Positions 7,621-16,126 of a DNA stretch of 64,000 bases are shown here, in pieces. This DNA is from Paenibacillus sp. IHBB 10380 (lineage in GTDB: Bacteria; Bacillota; Bacilli; Paenibacillales; Paenibacillaceae). The DNA is taken from positions 3,162,001 through 3,226,000 of the forward strand of contig NZ_CP010976.1 in NCBI RefSeq assembly GCF_000949425.1, given 5' to 3'. Position 1 is the first letter of the stretch, and each line of letters begins with the position of its first letter. The notes beneath the pieces are model-generated. The model saw only the letters and a program-made list of their open reading frames with translations, was not told the DNA's origin and did not search any database. The translations under genes and the position numbers were made by a program.

Positions 7621-9357
7621 ATGGATATTCCAAGCGTTGAACCCATGACAGCTATTCAAGGCCTACCTATTCCACTATTCATAGATCATAGCTGGGTTGA
7701 GAATATGGAGAACCGCCTAGATAAAGGAGGCCCTTGGGGCGATTGGCGGCTATTTCAACTAGCGGTCCAAGGTGAAGAATCTCGCCTGGTAACAAGCTTT
7801 GATGAGTTACTATGTGTGAAATATTTACAAGATTTAACGCCGTTACCCCATCAGATTGATACGGCACGTAAAGTGCTTTTTGATATGTCAGGAAGGGCCA
7901 TCCTCGCAGATGAGGTTGGGTTAGGAAAAACGATTGAGGCTGGACTCATTCTGAAAGAATATATGATTCGCGGGCTTGTCTCTAAAGTGCTTATTCTAGT
8001 TCCGGCTTCCCTTGTACTCCAGTGGGTTCGGGAGTTGAATAGTAAGTTTGGGATATCTGCCGTAGCCCAGAAGAAAGCCTATTCATGGGATTGTGACGTC
8101 GTTGTTGCTTCCATAGATACAGCCAAAAGAGATCCTCATAAGGAGATCCTCCTGAATCAGGAATTTGACATGCTCATTATTGATGAAGCTCACAAGTTAA
8201 AAAATAAAAAAACAACCAATTACCAGTTTATCCAGAAGCTACGCAAGAAATATTGTCTTCTGTTAACGGCTACACCAGTCCAGAACAATCTAGGAGAACT
8301 ATTTAATCTAATTACATTACTTAAGCCTGGTCAACTCGGTAGGCACGGTGATTTCTCTGCTAATTTTGTTGTAGATAAACGCATTCCTAAGAACGAAGAG
8401 CAGCTGAAGAACGAGCTTTCCAAGGTGATGATCCGTAATCGACGCGGAGAGGGACCTACGATTTTTACCAAAAGAACGGTGAAAAATGTCAGTCTTCAGC
8501 TTTCTCCTGAGGAACAAGCGTTGTATGACGGCGTGACCTCTTTTGTCAAAGATCAATATCAAGCAGCTGGTGGTAATTTGAGCAGTATGTTATCACTCGT
8601 AACCCTTCAGCGTGAGGTGTGTAGCAGTCGTGACGCGGTGTTCCTTACGTTAGTCAATCTATCCAAAAAAATGGCTGAAGATTCACCTTTACGCGCCAAA
8701 ATATGGGAGCTAGTGTATGCCATTAAAGAAATAAAAGCCAATACTAAGGCTGAAAAGGCTATCGAGCTTATTCGCAGCATGAATGAAAAGGTGATTGTAT
8801 TCACAGAATATCGAGCTACTCAAGAATATCTTCTGCAATATTTTCGAACACATGGCTTGACCTGCGTCCCTTATCGCGGAGGGATGAACCGTGGTAAAAA
8901 GGATTGGATGATGGATCTATTTCGCGGTAAAACGCAAGTCATGATTGCGACAGAAGCAGGTGGAGAAGGCATCAATCTACAGTTCTGTCACCATATGATC
9001 AACTTCGATCTCCCATGGAATCCTATGCGGGTTGAGCAACGAATCGGAAGAGTACATCGATTAGGCCAGAAGAATGATGTGAAGATATATAACTTATCCA
9101 CAACGGGAACAATTGAAGAGCATATTCTCAACTTACTGCATGAAAAAATCAACATGTTCGAGATGGTGATCGGTGGACTCGATGTTATTCTGGAACGTTA
9201 TGAGAAGAAGGAATCCCTTGAGAAAAGCTTATATAAAATCGTACTTGAATCGCAAACGGATGAGGAAATACGGCAAAAGGTCAGCTCACTAGGTCATAAA
9301 CTGGATGAATTGAAACAGCAAGTTCAATTTGAATCGGTAAGAGAGGAGGACGCCTAA
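7621..9357 (+). CDS. yqhH: SNF2/RapA-like helicase YqhH
   Basis: ATP-dependent superfamily 2 protein of 578 residues from the start at 7621, where TAAGGAGG sits 9 bases upstream; the frame is open further up but with no start signal. Motifs in order: LADEVGLGKTIEAGLILKEY (Walker A), LILVPASLVLQWVREL, LIIDEAHKLKN (DEAH Walker B), LLLTATPVQNNL (motif III), VIVFTEYRAT (motif IV), IATEAGGEGINLQFC (motif V) and EQRIGRVHRLGQ (motif VI). These define a SWI2/SNF2 helicase of the RapA/YqhH group, which in E. coli recycles RNA polymerase. Its role in Bacillus is not firmly known. The yqhG gene follows after one base, as in B. subtilis. Confidence 0.9.
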   Translation: MDIPSVEPMTAIQGLPIPLFIDHSWVENMENRLDKGGPWGDWRLFQLAVQGEESRLVTSFDELLCVKYLQDLTPLPHQIDTARKVLFDMSGRAILADEVGLGKTIEAGLILKEYMIRGLVSKVLILVPASLVLQWVRELNSKFGISAVAQKKAYSWDCDVVVASIDTAKRDPHKEILLNQEFDMLIIDEAHKLKNKKTTNYQFIQKLRKKYCLLLTATPVQNNLGELFNLITLLKPGQLGRHGDFSANFVVDKRIPKNEEQLKNELSKVMIRNRRGEGPTIFTKRTVKNVSLQLSPEEQALYDGVTSFVKDQYQAAGGNLSSMLSLVTLQREVCSSRDAVFLTLVNLSKKMAEDSPLRAKIWELVYAIKEIKANTKAEKAIELIRSMNEKVIVFTEYRATQEYLLQYFRTHGLTCVPYRGGMNRGKKDWMMDLFRGKTQVMIATEAGGEGINLQFCHHMINFDLPWNPMRVEQRIGRVHRLGQKNDVKIYNLSTTGTIEEHILNLLHEKINMFEMVIGGLDVILERYEKKESLEKSLYKIVLESQTDEEIRQKVSSLGHKLDELKQQVQFESVREEDA

Positions 9358-9358
9358 A

Positions 9359-10306
9359 ATGAGTATGTCTAAAGAACAAGTGCAGCAGCAGATCATGACT
9401 TATTTAGAAGCGACAGAATGTCTTATTATTGAGAAATCACCTTATCATGTGACCGTTAAGCTTTCACCTAGAGCTGACAAAATTTTGACAAACAGGCCCT
9501 ATTATTGGGGATTTGTCGAGCGTGTGGGTGTAGAACCTGAGACATTATCTTATACCTTTGTATTTGATTCTGAACGCTATAAGACACCTGATGAGGTACC
9601 TTCTCCACCTGTAAATGGTGTGCAACAAGATGGTATTCTGTCTAAATATTTCGGAGTAGCTCCTCCTGTACCAAGAATAGGTCCCGGAAGGATTCCGCGC
9701 GAGGATGTAACCTATGGCAGCCGAAGACTACAGCAAATTTGGGATGCAGCGCGCCAAGAAGGCGGCTCAGTCTACTTATTTGAGCAACCTATTGATTTAC
9801 AGCGTCGAATGTTATTCTCAGCGGCATATGAACCTTGGCTAGCTGTCTGCTATAAAGTGGAAATGGCCTGTGATATCAAAAAAGAACAACTACACTTCCT
9901 AGGCATCTCTCTACTAAGTGGCACGATCAAGGAGAATTTCTTTCATCTGTTGGAAGGGCTTTCGCTAAGTCCGCGACTTCCTGAGAATATTCATATCGAA
10001 CCTGCAACCATAACATTATCGAATGCGGCAGATAGGCTACGCTCTCATCTGACGTCCAACCTGAGTCTGCTGGACTATGACTGGGCAGAGCTGGCCAAGG
10101 AACGTCTAAAAGACGAGTTGGCTGTTGTCGATTTCTATTACGAGGATTTACTGAAAGAAGAAGATAAAGAGAAGCAGACTCATATTCAAGAGCAGTACGA
10201 ACGCAGACGTAGTGAAATGACTTGGCAGTATGAGCCTAAAGTTAATGTGTCCGTCATCACCTGTGGTCTATTTCACCTCCGAAGTGAGTCCCTGAGAACG
10301 AACTAG
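9359..10306 (+). CDS. yqhG: YqhG-family protein
   Basis: A 315-residue soluble protein. The block LTNRPYYWGFVERVGVEPETLSYTF near residues 37-63 is characteristic of the YqhG family, and synteny directly after yqhH agrees with B. subtilis. The C-terminal third is charged and helical (EELLKEEDKEKQ-type, about residues 235-290). No catalytic motif is apparent, and the family function is unknown. The start has GAGAGGAGG upstream, and the stop of yqhH is one base before, so the two are an operon. A weak stem-loop (10317-10361) without a U-tract follows the gene. Confidence 0.85.
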   Translation: MSMSKEQVQQQIMTYLEATECLIIEKSPYHVTVKLSPRADKILTNRPYYWGFVERVGVEPETLSYTFVFDSERYKTPDEVPSPPVNGVQQDGILSKYFGVAPPVPRIGPGRIPREDVTYGSRRLQQIWDAARQEGGSVYLFEQPIDLQRRMLFSAAYEPWLAVCYKVEMACDIKKEQLHFLGISLLSGTIKENFFHLLEGLSLSPRLPENIHIEPATITLSNAADRLRSHLTSNLSLLDYDWAELAKERLKDELAVVDFYYEDLLKEEDKEKQTHIQEQYERRRSEMTWQYEPKVNVSVITCGLFHLRSESLRTN

Positions 10307-10540
10307 CAATAAAGAGATGCTACAAAGTCGCCTCATCTGACTTCAACAATCCTTGTAGCATAAAGTTCGACACCGCAGATTTTAGCTCATTCTATACAAT
10401 AGAGAGCGTTTGACCTACATCGCTAAAAGAGTGCAAAAAAAGACCCTGTCTTCACGTGGTTTCTATGACAGCTTGTAACAACCTTTTTACAGCTTGTACC
10501 TTACAATGTAAGAAGTTCCCATTATAGAAAGGTGGATTCT

Positions 10541-11554
10541 ATGAAATCCTTGCCTTACACATCTAAGTTTATTCTAGCCTTACTATGTATGAACCTACTG
10601 GTGCCCTTTGAACTTATGTCTGCAACAGGTAGTGTGTCTTCATCTGCCGTTCCGACTACGGTACAAGCTAAGCCAGCCCCACAGCTGGATCGTCCGAATG
10701 AGTTCATAGCGACACCGCTTATATCAACGCCTGTGTCCTTACAGTCTTTCACAGTAAATGTGATCCAGCAACTTTCAGTACAGAAGCCATTTGCATCTTG
10801 GAAGGAAGCTGAGTTGCAATACTTTCCACTGGGTCCTGGAACGCGAAGCTGGCTTGTTATCGTATCCGAGAACCAAAAAAAGGATCTAGGTTATCTGATC
10901 TTATCAGCCAAAGATGACGGCAGTGATCCTAATGAAAGCTATATTCTAAGCGAATATGGCTCTGCCCCCTCTATTCCTTATAACTTAACCATGTTGCGCC
11001 AGACCTTGGTGCAACTTAGTATCATTCCTACTAACTTTCCTAACTCTATCAACGTAGAGGCTTTATATATCCCTCTTTTGCCTTTGTGGAAAATCACTTC
11101 GGACACTAAGGAACCTATTTATATGAATGCACTCACACTAGAAGTATTGCCATGGGGTGATTCACACTTCAAATCACTATCGGATAAAGCGATCTGGACA
11201 AAGGAAGGGATTCCTAGCTCAGATCACAGCCTTAAATCTTCAATCCCTGTATCCTATAAGGGTGAGGGTGATCCTTATAACAACCTATTATGGGTTACAG
11301 CTCCTGAAGTCCCTTTACCTACAAACAAAGAATTCACCTCTTACCTGAAGTCGCAGAGTTCACTCATCTTCACATCACCCAACCGTAATGACGACTACGG
11401 TAGTCCTTTTAATATCACTGGCTTTCAAGAATGGTCCACGAAGCATCAGAATTCACAGGATTTTCTATATGTCGGAACTGGATTGAATGGAAATCGCTAC
11501 CTCCCCTTATCCCTATTACGAACGCAAGGAGAATTTCGCGCTTCACCTCAATAA
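10541..11554 (+). CDS. Exported protein of unknown function
   Basis: A 337-residue protein with a Sec-type signal peptide (MKSLPYTSKFILALLCMNLLV, probable cleavage in the SATGS region near residue 30). After it comes a Ser/Pro/Thr-rich linker and a mixed domain. I do not recognise the domain; the segment SWLVIVSENQKKDLGYLILSAKDDG suggests a PepSY- or regulatory-like beta sheet, but this is a guess. No lipobox or anchor is present. The ATG at 10541 follows AAAGGTGG; the GTG at 10532 is an alternative. It lies downstream of yqhHG, separated by 230 bases, and ends before a strong terminator. Confidence 0.6.
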   Translation: MKSLPYTSKFILALLCMNLLVPFELMSATGSVSSSAVPTTVQAKPAPQLDRPNEFIATPLISTPVSLQSFTVNVIQQLSVQKPFASWKEAELQYFPLGPGTRSWLVIVSENQKKDLGYLILSAKDDGSDPNESYILSEYGSAPSIPYNLTMLRQTLVQLSIIPTNFPNSINVEALYIPLLPLWKITSDTKEPIYMNALTLEVLPWGDSHFKSLSDKAIWTKEGIPSSDHSLKSSIPVSYKGEGDPYNNLLWVTAPEVPLPTNKEFTSYLKSQSSLIFTSPNRNDDYGSPFNITGFQEWSTKHQNSQDFLYVGTGLNGNRYLPLSLLRTQGEFRASPQ

Positions 11555-11627
11555 AAGAAATCTAACTGAACCATTCAACAAGAAATATAAACTAAGTATA
11601 GTGAAAACTTATACTTTCTTATATTTC

Positions 11628-11672
11628 AAAAAAGAGCGTAGACTTCGTCATTCCAGAAGCCTGCGCTCTTTT
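11628..11672. terminator. Bidirectional terminator between exported-protein gene and yqzE
   Basis: AAAAGAGCG and CGCTCTTTT arms flank a 20-base loop, with an A-run before and a T-run after. The genes on either side converge on it, so it can serve both strands. Confidence 0.8.
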
Positions 11673-11700
11673 GTATATTATCCCCATTACCCATTGTGGC

Positions 11701-11943
11701 TTATAAATCCCTCAGATTCCTCTTGCTCATACTCAAGGATTTCCCATCTTGTTGTTGCTCTCTTTCCGACTCATTTGGTGATTTATCTCTCAACAACGCT
11801 AAACTAATGGGAATCATACCGAACCATTTCGTGGACCATGTTTCTTTAACAACGGTTTCACGCTTCCGCTCTTGTTTCGGTGTTTCCATATACATAACGA
11901 CTTGCTCTGTAATGTATTTCACCAATTTGAATTCATCAGCCAT
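11701..11943 (-). CDS. yqzE: YqzE-family small protein
   Basis: An 80-residue protein. The order KLVKYITEQVVMYMETPKQERK, then W(S)TKWFGMIPISLALL, matches YqzE of Bacillus, which sits at the end of the comG competence operon in B. subtilis. The middle hydrophobic part (about residues 38-50) may associate with the membrane. The ATG has GGAGGGG upstream. No comG genes are in the window, so here the gene stands alone. The function is unknown. Confidence 0.75.
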   Translation of the reverse strand: MADEFKLVKYITEQVVMYMETPKQERKRETVVKETWSTKWFGMIPISLALLRDKSPNESEREQQQDGKSLSMSKRNLRDL

Positions 11944-12182
11944 TCTTACCCCTCCATATTATTCAGATCCGTAATAAATGCTCTTATAAGTAGGGTGTGC
12001 ATTTAACCTTTCATTTAAACCTTTGAGATTAAGATCTAGCTCTTTAATATCCTCATAACTAATATTTAACAGGTTGATCTAAATTTCTTGAATCACACAT
12101 GCATTTTTTAGCTCATTTTGCACAATATAACATTAAATTAAAAACAGACATCTAAATCAATTAAGAGGAGAATTTAACAGCC

Positions 12183-12905
12183 ATGTATATAAAAAAGACT
12201 GTCCATATAGTAGTTGTTCTACTCGTTATGGTCATAGCTACAGCTGGCTTGAATCTTACAAATAGAACCTTGTATGCAGCCGGCTTCTCTGATGATCATT
12301 CAGATCCAGTACACCCTGCCTTTCCCAAGGAAGTTCTACTCATCGATGTAGGTCATGGCGGTATTGACGGAGGCACATCTTTTCAGCAAATTGTTGAGAA
12401 AGATATTAATTTGAAAATCGCACTTAAAGTGTTCATGCTGCTGAAGAGCAAAGGGTATTATGCCATACTGAATCGCTCTAACGATTATGCCCTAAGTGAC
12501 GATAACAATTGGCTACGCAGCTCCTCACGTCATCTACGCGACTTGGCACAGCGCAAGGAGCTAAGTCGTCAGATTCCAACATTACTCGTAATTAGTCTAC
12601 ACGTGAACTGGGGTAAATCACCTGCCAAAAGAGGTCCCCTCGTTCTTCACCAGAATGAAGGTCGAAGTTACCTTTTAGCTGATGCCATCCAGCAGCAACT
12701 TAACCGACTTTATGGGACTCATCAGCAACCTAAGTTAGGTAAACCTTTTTATATACTCAATTATGTTAAAGACCCCGCTGTCATCGTTGAGACTGGTTTC
12801 CTAAGCAATCCACAGGACCGAGCAATGCTCACTAATCCCCGTCAACAATTAATCATCGCGGAATCGATCACCGCAGGTATTATTGGTTATTTGACGGAAA
12901 TATAG
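12183..12905 (+). CDS. N-acetylmuramoyl-L-alanine amidase (Amidase_3, CwlD-like)
   Basis: Exported cell-wall hydrolase of 240 residues with a signal peptide (residues 1 to about 30, ending near YAAGF). The Amidase_3 zinc ligands are all present: His in IDVGHGG (about residue 59), Glu in IVEKDIN, His in VISLHVN, and the catalytic Glu in IVETGFLSNP. It should cleave the bond between N-acetylmuramic acid and the stem peptide. There is no SH3 or LysM targeting domain, as in CwlD of the spore cortex pathway. The ATG follows AGAGGAG. Its last 26 bases overlap the end of the convergent deacetylase gene. Confidence 0.85.
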   Translation: MYIKKTVHIVVVLLVMVIATAGLNLTNRTLYAAGFSDDHSDPVHPAFPKEVLLIDVGHGGIDGGTSFQQIVEKDINLKIALKVFMLLKSKGYYAILNRSNDYALSDDNNWLRSSSRHLRDLAQRKELSRQIPTLLVISLHVNWGKSPAKRGPLVLHQNEGRSYLLADAIQQQLNRLYGTHQQPKLGKPFYILNYVKDPAVIVETGFLSNPQDRAMLTNPRQQLIIAESITAGIIGYLTEI

Positions 12906-13722
12906 GGGTAGGACTCCAGCCCCAATTAGCCTTAGCCAGGTCACTAATCCCAATAAATTGAACGCGTTGCTTCATTTCAGGGATGCGATTTTTCAACACT
13001 GCGGCTGTTTTTTCACCTTGAGTACCGACATGTCCAATCGTGACACAGATTTGATGTTCCTTTGCCCAATTCTCAACAGCCTGCAATTGTTTGGTAATAT
13101 GACTACGGGTATGGACATCATCTAGAAAAATGTTATTTTCTATTGCAGGCATGCCTATTTTAGCGGACAGCTTGCCGGCTACAGATCTGTAATTCGTACG
13201 GCTGTCAACAAAGAGTAGTCCTCTTTCTTTGCAGACCTGTAGTACGATGGACATAATTCGTTCATCCCCCGTTATTCTCGAACCCATATGATTATTCATA
13301 CCAATCGCATGGGGAATATCATCAATGGCATCTTCTACACGTTTACGAATTTCTGCATCACTTAATTTGGAAGTAATCGCTCCGGGTCCCAGCCAACTTA
13401 CATTCCCTTGTTTAGGCTCCATTGGCATATGCACGAGAACGTCATGGCCTTGCTTGTGAGCTAATTCAGCATCACTATGGCTTGTTTTTAAGAATGGCAT
13501 GACAGCCACGGTTAACTTCACAGGCATAGACAGTATTTCCTCTGTGCCCTTTTGCCCATTACCAAAATCATCTATAATGACAGCTACTTTATGTTGTGGA
13601 AGATTAGAATCCTGCGCTCTGCTAGGCTCAAATGCATATGCTGAATAACTCCAAGTCACACTTATACTACACCACAATAGTACAACTTTAAGATATCTTC
13701 TCAAACCACACGCGGATTTCAT
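12880..13722 (-). CDS. Divergent polysaccharide deacetylase (YibQ/DUF610 family), exported
   Basis: A 280-residue protein with a signal peptide ending near SAYA (about residue 29). The core VAVIIDDFGNG, then VAVMPFLKTS, DVLVHMPMEP, GMNNHMGSRIT and FVDSRT is the divergent polysaccharide deacetylase pattern, in which the IIDDFG and NNHMGS blocks supply the metal site. It is thought to act on cell-wall or other glycans outside the cell. The ATG has AGAGGGAG upstream. It converges on, and overlaps, the amidase gene; a shared cell-envelope role is inference. Confidence 0.88.
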   Translation of the reverse strand: MKSACGLRRYLKVVLLWCSISVTWSYSAYAFEPSRAQDSNLPQHKVAVIIDDFGNGQKGTEEILSMPVKLTVAVMPFLKTSHSDAELAHKQGHDVLVHMPMEPKQGNVSWLGPGAITSKLSDAEIRKRVEDAIDDIPHAIGMNNHMGSRITGDERIMSIVLQVCKERGLLFVDSRTNYRSVAGKLSAKIGMPAIENNIFLDDVHTRSHITKQLQAVENWAKEHQICVTIGHVGTQGEKTAAVLKNRIPEMKQRVQFIGISDLAKANWGWSPTPIFPSNNQ

Positions 13723-13876
13723 CAGACCACTCCCTCTTTATCTTATGAAGTCAGTGTTTGAGTAAGAGGAGCTAAATATGTATGCTGAGAATTAATAAAT
13801 ATGGGAGTGGATAAATATGTAGTTTTTACGGCATCTCTTCACCTGAATCAAGGAATGTGACAGTTTTGGAAGGAGA

Positions 13877-13906
13877 TTGACTACGCCTAACAACGCGTGT
13901 TATTAT
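13877..13906 (+). promoter_or_regulatory. Predicted sigma-A promoter for tRNA-Leu
   Basis: TTGACT (13877-13882), an 18-base spacer and TATTAT (13901-13906) lie in the otherwise gene-free stretch 13723-14067. The predicted transcript would carry a leader of about 155 bases before the tRNA. I see no other feature in that stretch. Confidence 0.5.
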
Positions 13907-14067
13907 ATTTATTGCGTAGATTGAGTACGCACAGATTTATTTTGAAGCACAACGTGAAGTCTGTTTACGGATTCTTTTCGTAAGCCTTCCGCAAGCGCCT
14001 CCGAAATATCCGTGCGAGCGTCTAGGAATATAACGCACAAGGAAAGCGGTGTAAACCCGCGCCATTT

Positions 14068-14151
<84 letters not shown>

Positions 14152-14155
14152 TCAT

Positions 14156-14209
14156 ATGATGATAAAAGGGACACCCTAGATTAATTTAGGGCGTCCCTTT
14201 TATCATCAT
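14156..14209. terminator. Strong bidirectional terminator after tRNA-Leu
   Basis: ATGATGATAAAAGGGAC pairs with GTCCCTTTTATCATCAT (17 bp), with an inner CCCT/AGGG stem. It lies 5 bases after the tRNA and 4 bases before the end of the convergent AhpD-like gene, so it serves both. Confidence 0.9.
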
Positions 14210-14212
14210 ATT

Positions 14213-14554
14213 TTAATGCAGTGCCTTCTGAACTCGAGTTACACCTTGTGCGAACGCATGACCTGCTCCAGCAGCACCGACTACCGCGACTGTTTCCATA
14301 ATCTCAGCATCAGTAGCACCTTTAGCACGCGCTTCCTGTACATGATAGAATGTACACACTTCATTGTTGGTGAACAACCCAATTCCTAGAGCAATCAATT
14401 GCTTAGTCTTAGCGTCTAATGCTCCTTCTTGGAAACATTGCCCCGTAAATTCATGGTAAGACTTCGTGACGTCAGGTAGGTTGTCCTCCAAATGGGTCAT
14501 TTCGTTCTTATACATTTTTATTTTGTCATTCATTATTTCCATGGCTTCGGACAC
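14213..14554 (-). CDS. Carboxymuconolactone decarboxylase (AhpD-like) family protein
   Basis: A small helical protein of 113 residues. ALDAKTKQLIALGIGLF, then EVCTFYHVQEARAKGATDAEIMETVAVV, is the CMD/AhpD core. In AhpD-type reductases the motif is C-x-x-C-x3-H; here the second cysteine and the histidine are kept (CTFYH) but the first cysteine position is Asn, so a disulfide reductase activity is doubtful. The start is unclear: GTG at 14554 is almost touching the GAGAGGA site, while the ATG at 14542 has a long spacing. Confidence 0.8.
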   Translation of the reverse strand: MSEAMEIMNDKIKMYKNEMTHLEDNLPDVTKSYHEFTGQCFQEGALDAKTKQLIALGIGLFTNNEVCTFYHVQEARAKGATDAEIMETVAVVGAAGAGHAFAQGVTRVQKALH

Positions 14555-14630
14555 ATCCTCTCGAATTTATAGACTTGAACGACTTAACGCCCATTCTACT
14601 GTGTCCTATTATCCCAACAATGATCTATCT

Positions 14631-14846
14631 CTATTCTACAGGACTAACCCTTGGTTCCGTAAATAACTGATAAGAATAACTTCGATCTAGCTTGACGACT
14701 CTACGGTTCTGCCGACGAATCATAACCAACTCACTGTTCCACGCCACTACAATGCCCTTCACATCATTACTCTCCAGCCCATCACGGACCACTCTAATCT
14801 TGTCTCCATTTACACGATAAGCATCCAATTGTTCATCCGTTATCAT
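14631..14846 (-). CDS. Conserved-looking small protein of unknown function
   Basis: A 71-residue protein from the ATG at 14846, with AAGGAGG about 13 bases upstream. The middle part, IRVVRDGLESNDVKGIVVAWN followed by VMIRRQNRRVVKLDRSYSYQ, is rich in beta-strand formers and basic residues, like small SH3-like or Sm-like folds; that is only a composition-based guess. The reading frame extends up to 14918, but the upstream codons look like leader. I do not recognise the family. Confidence 0.5.
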   Translation of the reverse strand: MITDEQLDAYRVNGDKIRVVRDGLESNDVKGIVVAWNSELVMIRRQNRRVVKLDRSYSYQLFTEPRVSPVE

Positions 14847-14977
14847 CTCTAGAATAAATCCTCCTTGTAGCAAAATAATTACATATTTATTATTAAAAAA
14901 AGACCTAAACAGATGCATTTAGGTCATATCTTCATGTTCTAATATTTGAAAAGTAGCTCGTATATTTGAAGTTAGTT

Positions 14978-15307
14978 TTACCGCTGTGCATGTTCTTTGC
15001 TATCATTGGTTTCGAACCAGAAATCAAGCACAGTAGCAGACATCACTCGACTATTTAAGTACTCCACTTGTTGAGAAGTGAACATTTCTTTCCACGAAAA
15101 GACGAGTTCCTCACATAATCCCACAATGGTCAATAATTCGGACCAAGCGACATAACGTTTATACCAAAAAAACTGAGGGTGCTCAAGCATATAGGGATAT
15201 AGATCATCAAATTCTGTATGTTTGCAATCTAGTGCTCGTTCAAAATGACCCTTAGCAGCGGCCAACTTATCGATGAAGAATTGTTCTGTTACCGGTTCTT
15301 TCCCCAT
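14978..15307 (-). CDS. Small soluble protein of unknown function
   Basis: A 109-residue protein starting at ATG 15307 with GAGAGGAGG upstream. It is rich in aromatic and acidic residues (DLYPYMLEHPQFFWYKRYVAWSEL) and looks all-helical, without signal peptide or membrane segment. I recognise no domain. It lies between xpt and the preceding small gene, all on the minus strand and separated by more than 90 bases. Confidence 0.55.
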   Translation of the reverse strand: MGKEPVTEQFFIDKLAAAKGHFERALDCKHTEFDDLYPYMLEHPQFFWYKRYVAWSELLTIVGLCEELVFSWKEMFTSQQVEYLNSRVMSATVLDFWFETNDSKEHAQR

Positions 15308-15404
15308 TGTGTTGCCTCCTCTCTCTTTCTTACACTTTATATTATAAGCTAAAACCATAAAGCTGGAAAGCCATTATGCAAAAATAGGCGCACTCCAGCG
15401 TCCC

Positions 15405-15977
15405 TTACTCCGCAAAAGTTATCGTACCATTCTCTAAAGATTGTATACGCGCAAGAGATTCCAATTTAATTCCTTGTTCACGAATAGTCCGCGCTCCCGC
15501 TTGAAAACATTTCTCCACCACAATTCCAACACCCACTAATTCAGCACCAGAACGCTCAATAATTTTGATCAATCCACGAGCTGCATCTCCGTTAGCAATG
15601 ATGTCATCAATGAATAGCACGCGATCTTCACTATTTATATATTCGCGAGACAGCATAATATCTGTCACGATTCCTTTTGTAAAAGACGGAACACGTTCAC
15701 AGTAAGCATCAGGGTCTGCAAGAAGCGTTTTTTTACGTCGTGCAAATACCAAGGGTACACCCATAGCAAATGCAGTAGCAAAAGCGACCGCGATCCCAGA
15801 TGATTCCACCGTAACGATACGAGTCACTCCTGATTCAGCGAACAACGATGCAAATTCTTTACCCATCATCATTGTTAACTCTGGGTCTACTTGATGATTC
15901 AACAATCCGTCCAATTTCAGTACTTGATCGGATACTACTACGCCTTCTTCTATAATTCGTTGTTTTAATAATTCCAT
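15405..15977 (-). CDS. xpt: Xanthine phosphoribosyltransferase
   Basis: Purine salvage enzyme of 190 residues that converts xanthine and PRPP to XMP. The start MELLKQRI, the LKLDGLLNHQVDP block, and the PRPP-binding motif VLFIDDIIANGDAA (about residues 123-136) are characteristic of Xpt of Bacillus. The frame is open to 16064, but the ATG at 15977 has GGGAGG 8 bases upstream and begins the conserved sequence. In Bacillus xpt is controlled by a guanine riboswitch; I looked for one in the leader and did not find it. A palindrome lies in the region shared with the divergent ykvI gene. Confidence 0.92.
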   Translation of the reverse strand: MELLKQRIIEEGVVVSDQVLKLDGLLNHQVDPELTMMMGKEFASLFAESGVTRIVTVESSGIAVAFATAFAMGVPLVFARRKKTLLADPDAYCERVPSFTKGIVTDIMLSREYINSEDRVLFIDDIIANGDAARGLIKIIERSGAELVGVGIVVEKCFQAGARTIREQGIKLESLARIQSLENGTITFAE

Positions 15978-16049
15978 TTGTTTGACCTCCCAAGCCATTC
16001 CTTTGACGTTAAAGTACCATAAATAAAGCCCATTCATCAAGTACTCTGG

Positions 16050-16070
16050 ACATGTTGTAGTCATGTCCTA
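16050..16070. promoter_or_regulatory. Palindrome between xpt and ykvI
   Basis: GGACATG and CATGTCC are separated by 7 bases in the 149-base region between two divergent genes, and AGAGTA occurs on both outer sides when read on the minus strand. It could be a two-way operator or a leader hairpin of xpt. The evidence is limited to symmetry and position. Confidence 0.35.
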
Positions 16071-16126
16071 CTCTTATCAAACATATCTTGTACTAATGTG
16101 AAGCATTAGAATCAAGGAGGAAAAGT

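Noticed and set aside
15978..16126. Guanine riboswitch in the xpt leader.
   Set aside because: The conserved three-way junction elements are not visible in the 149-base leader.
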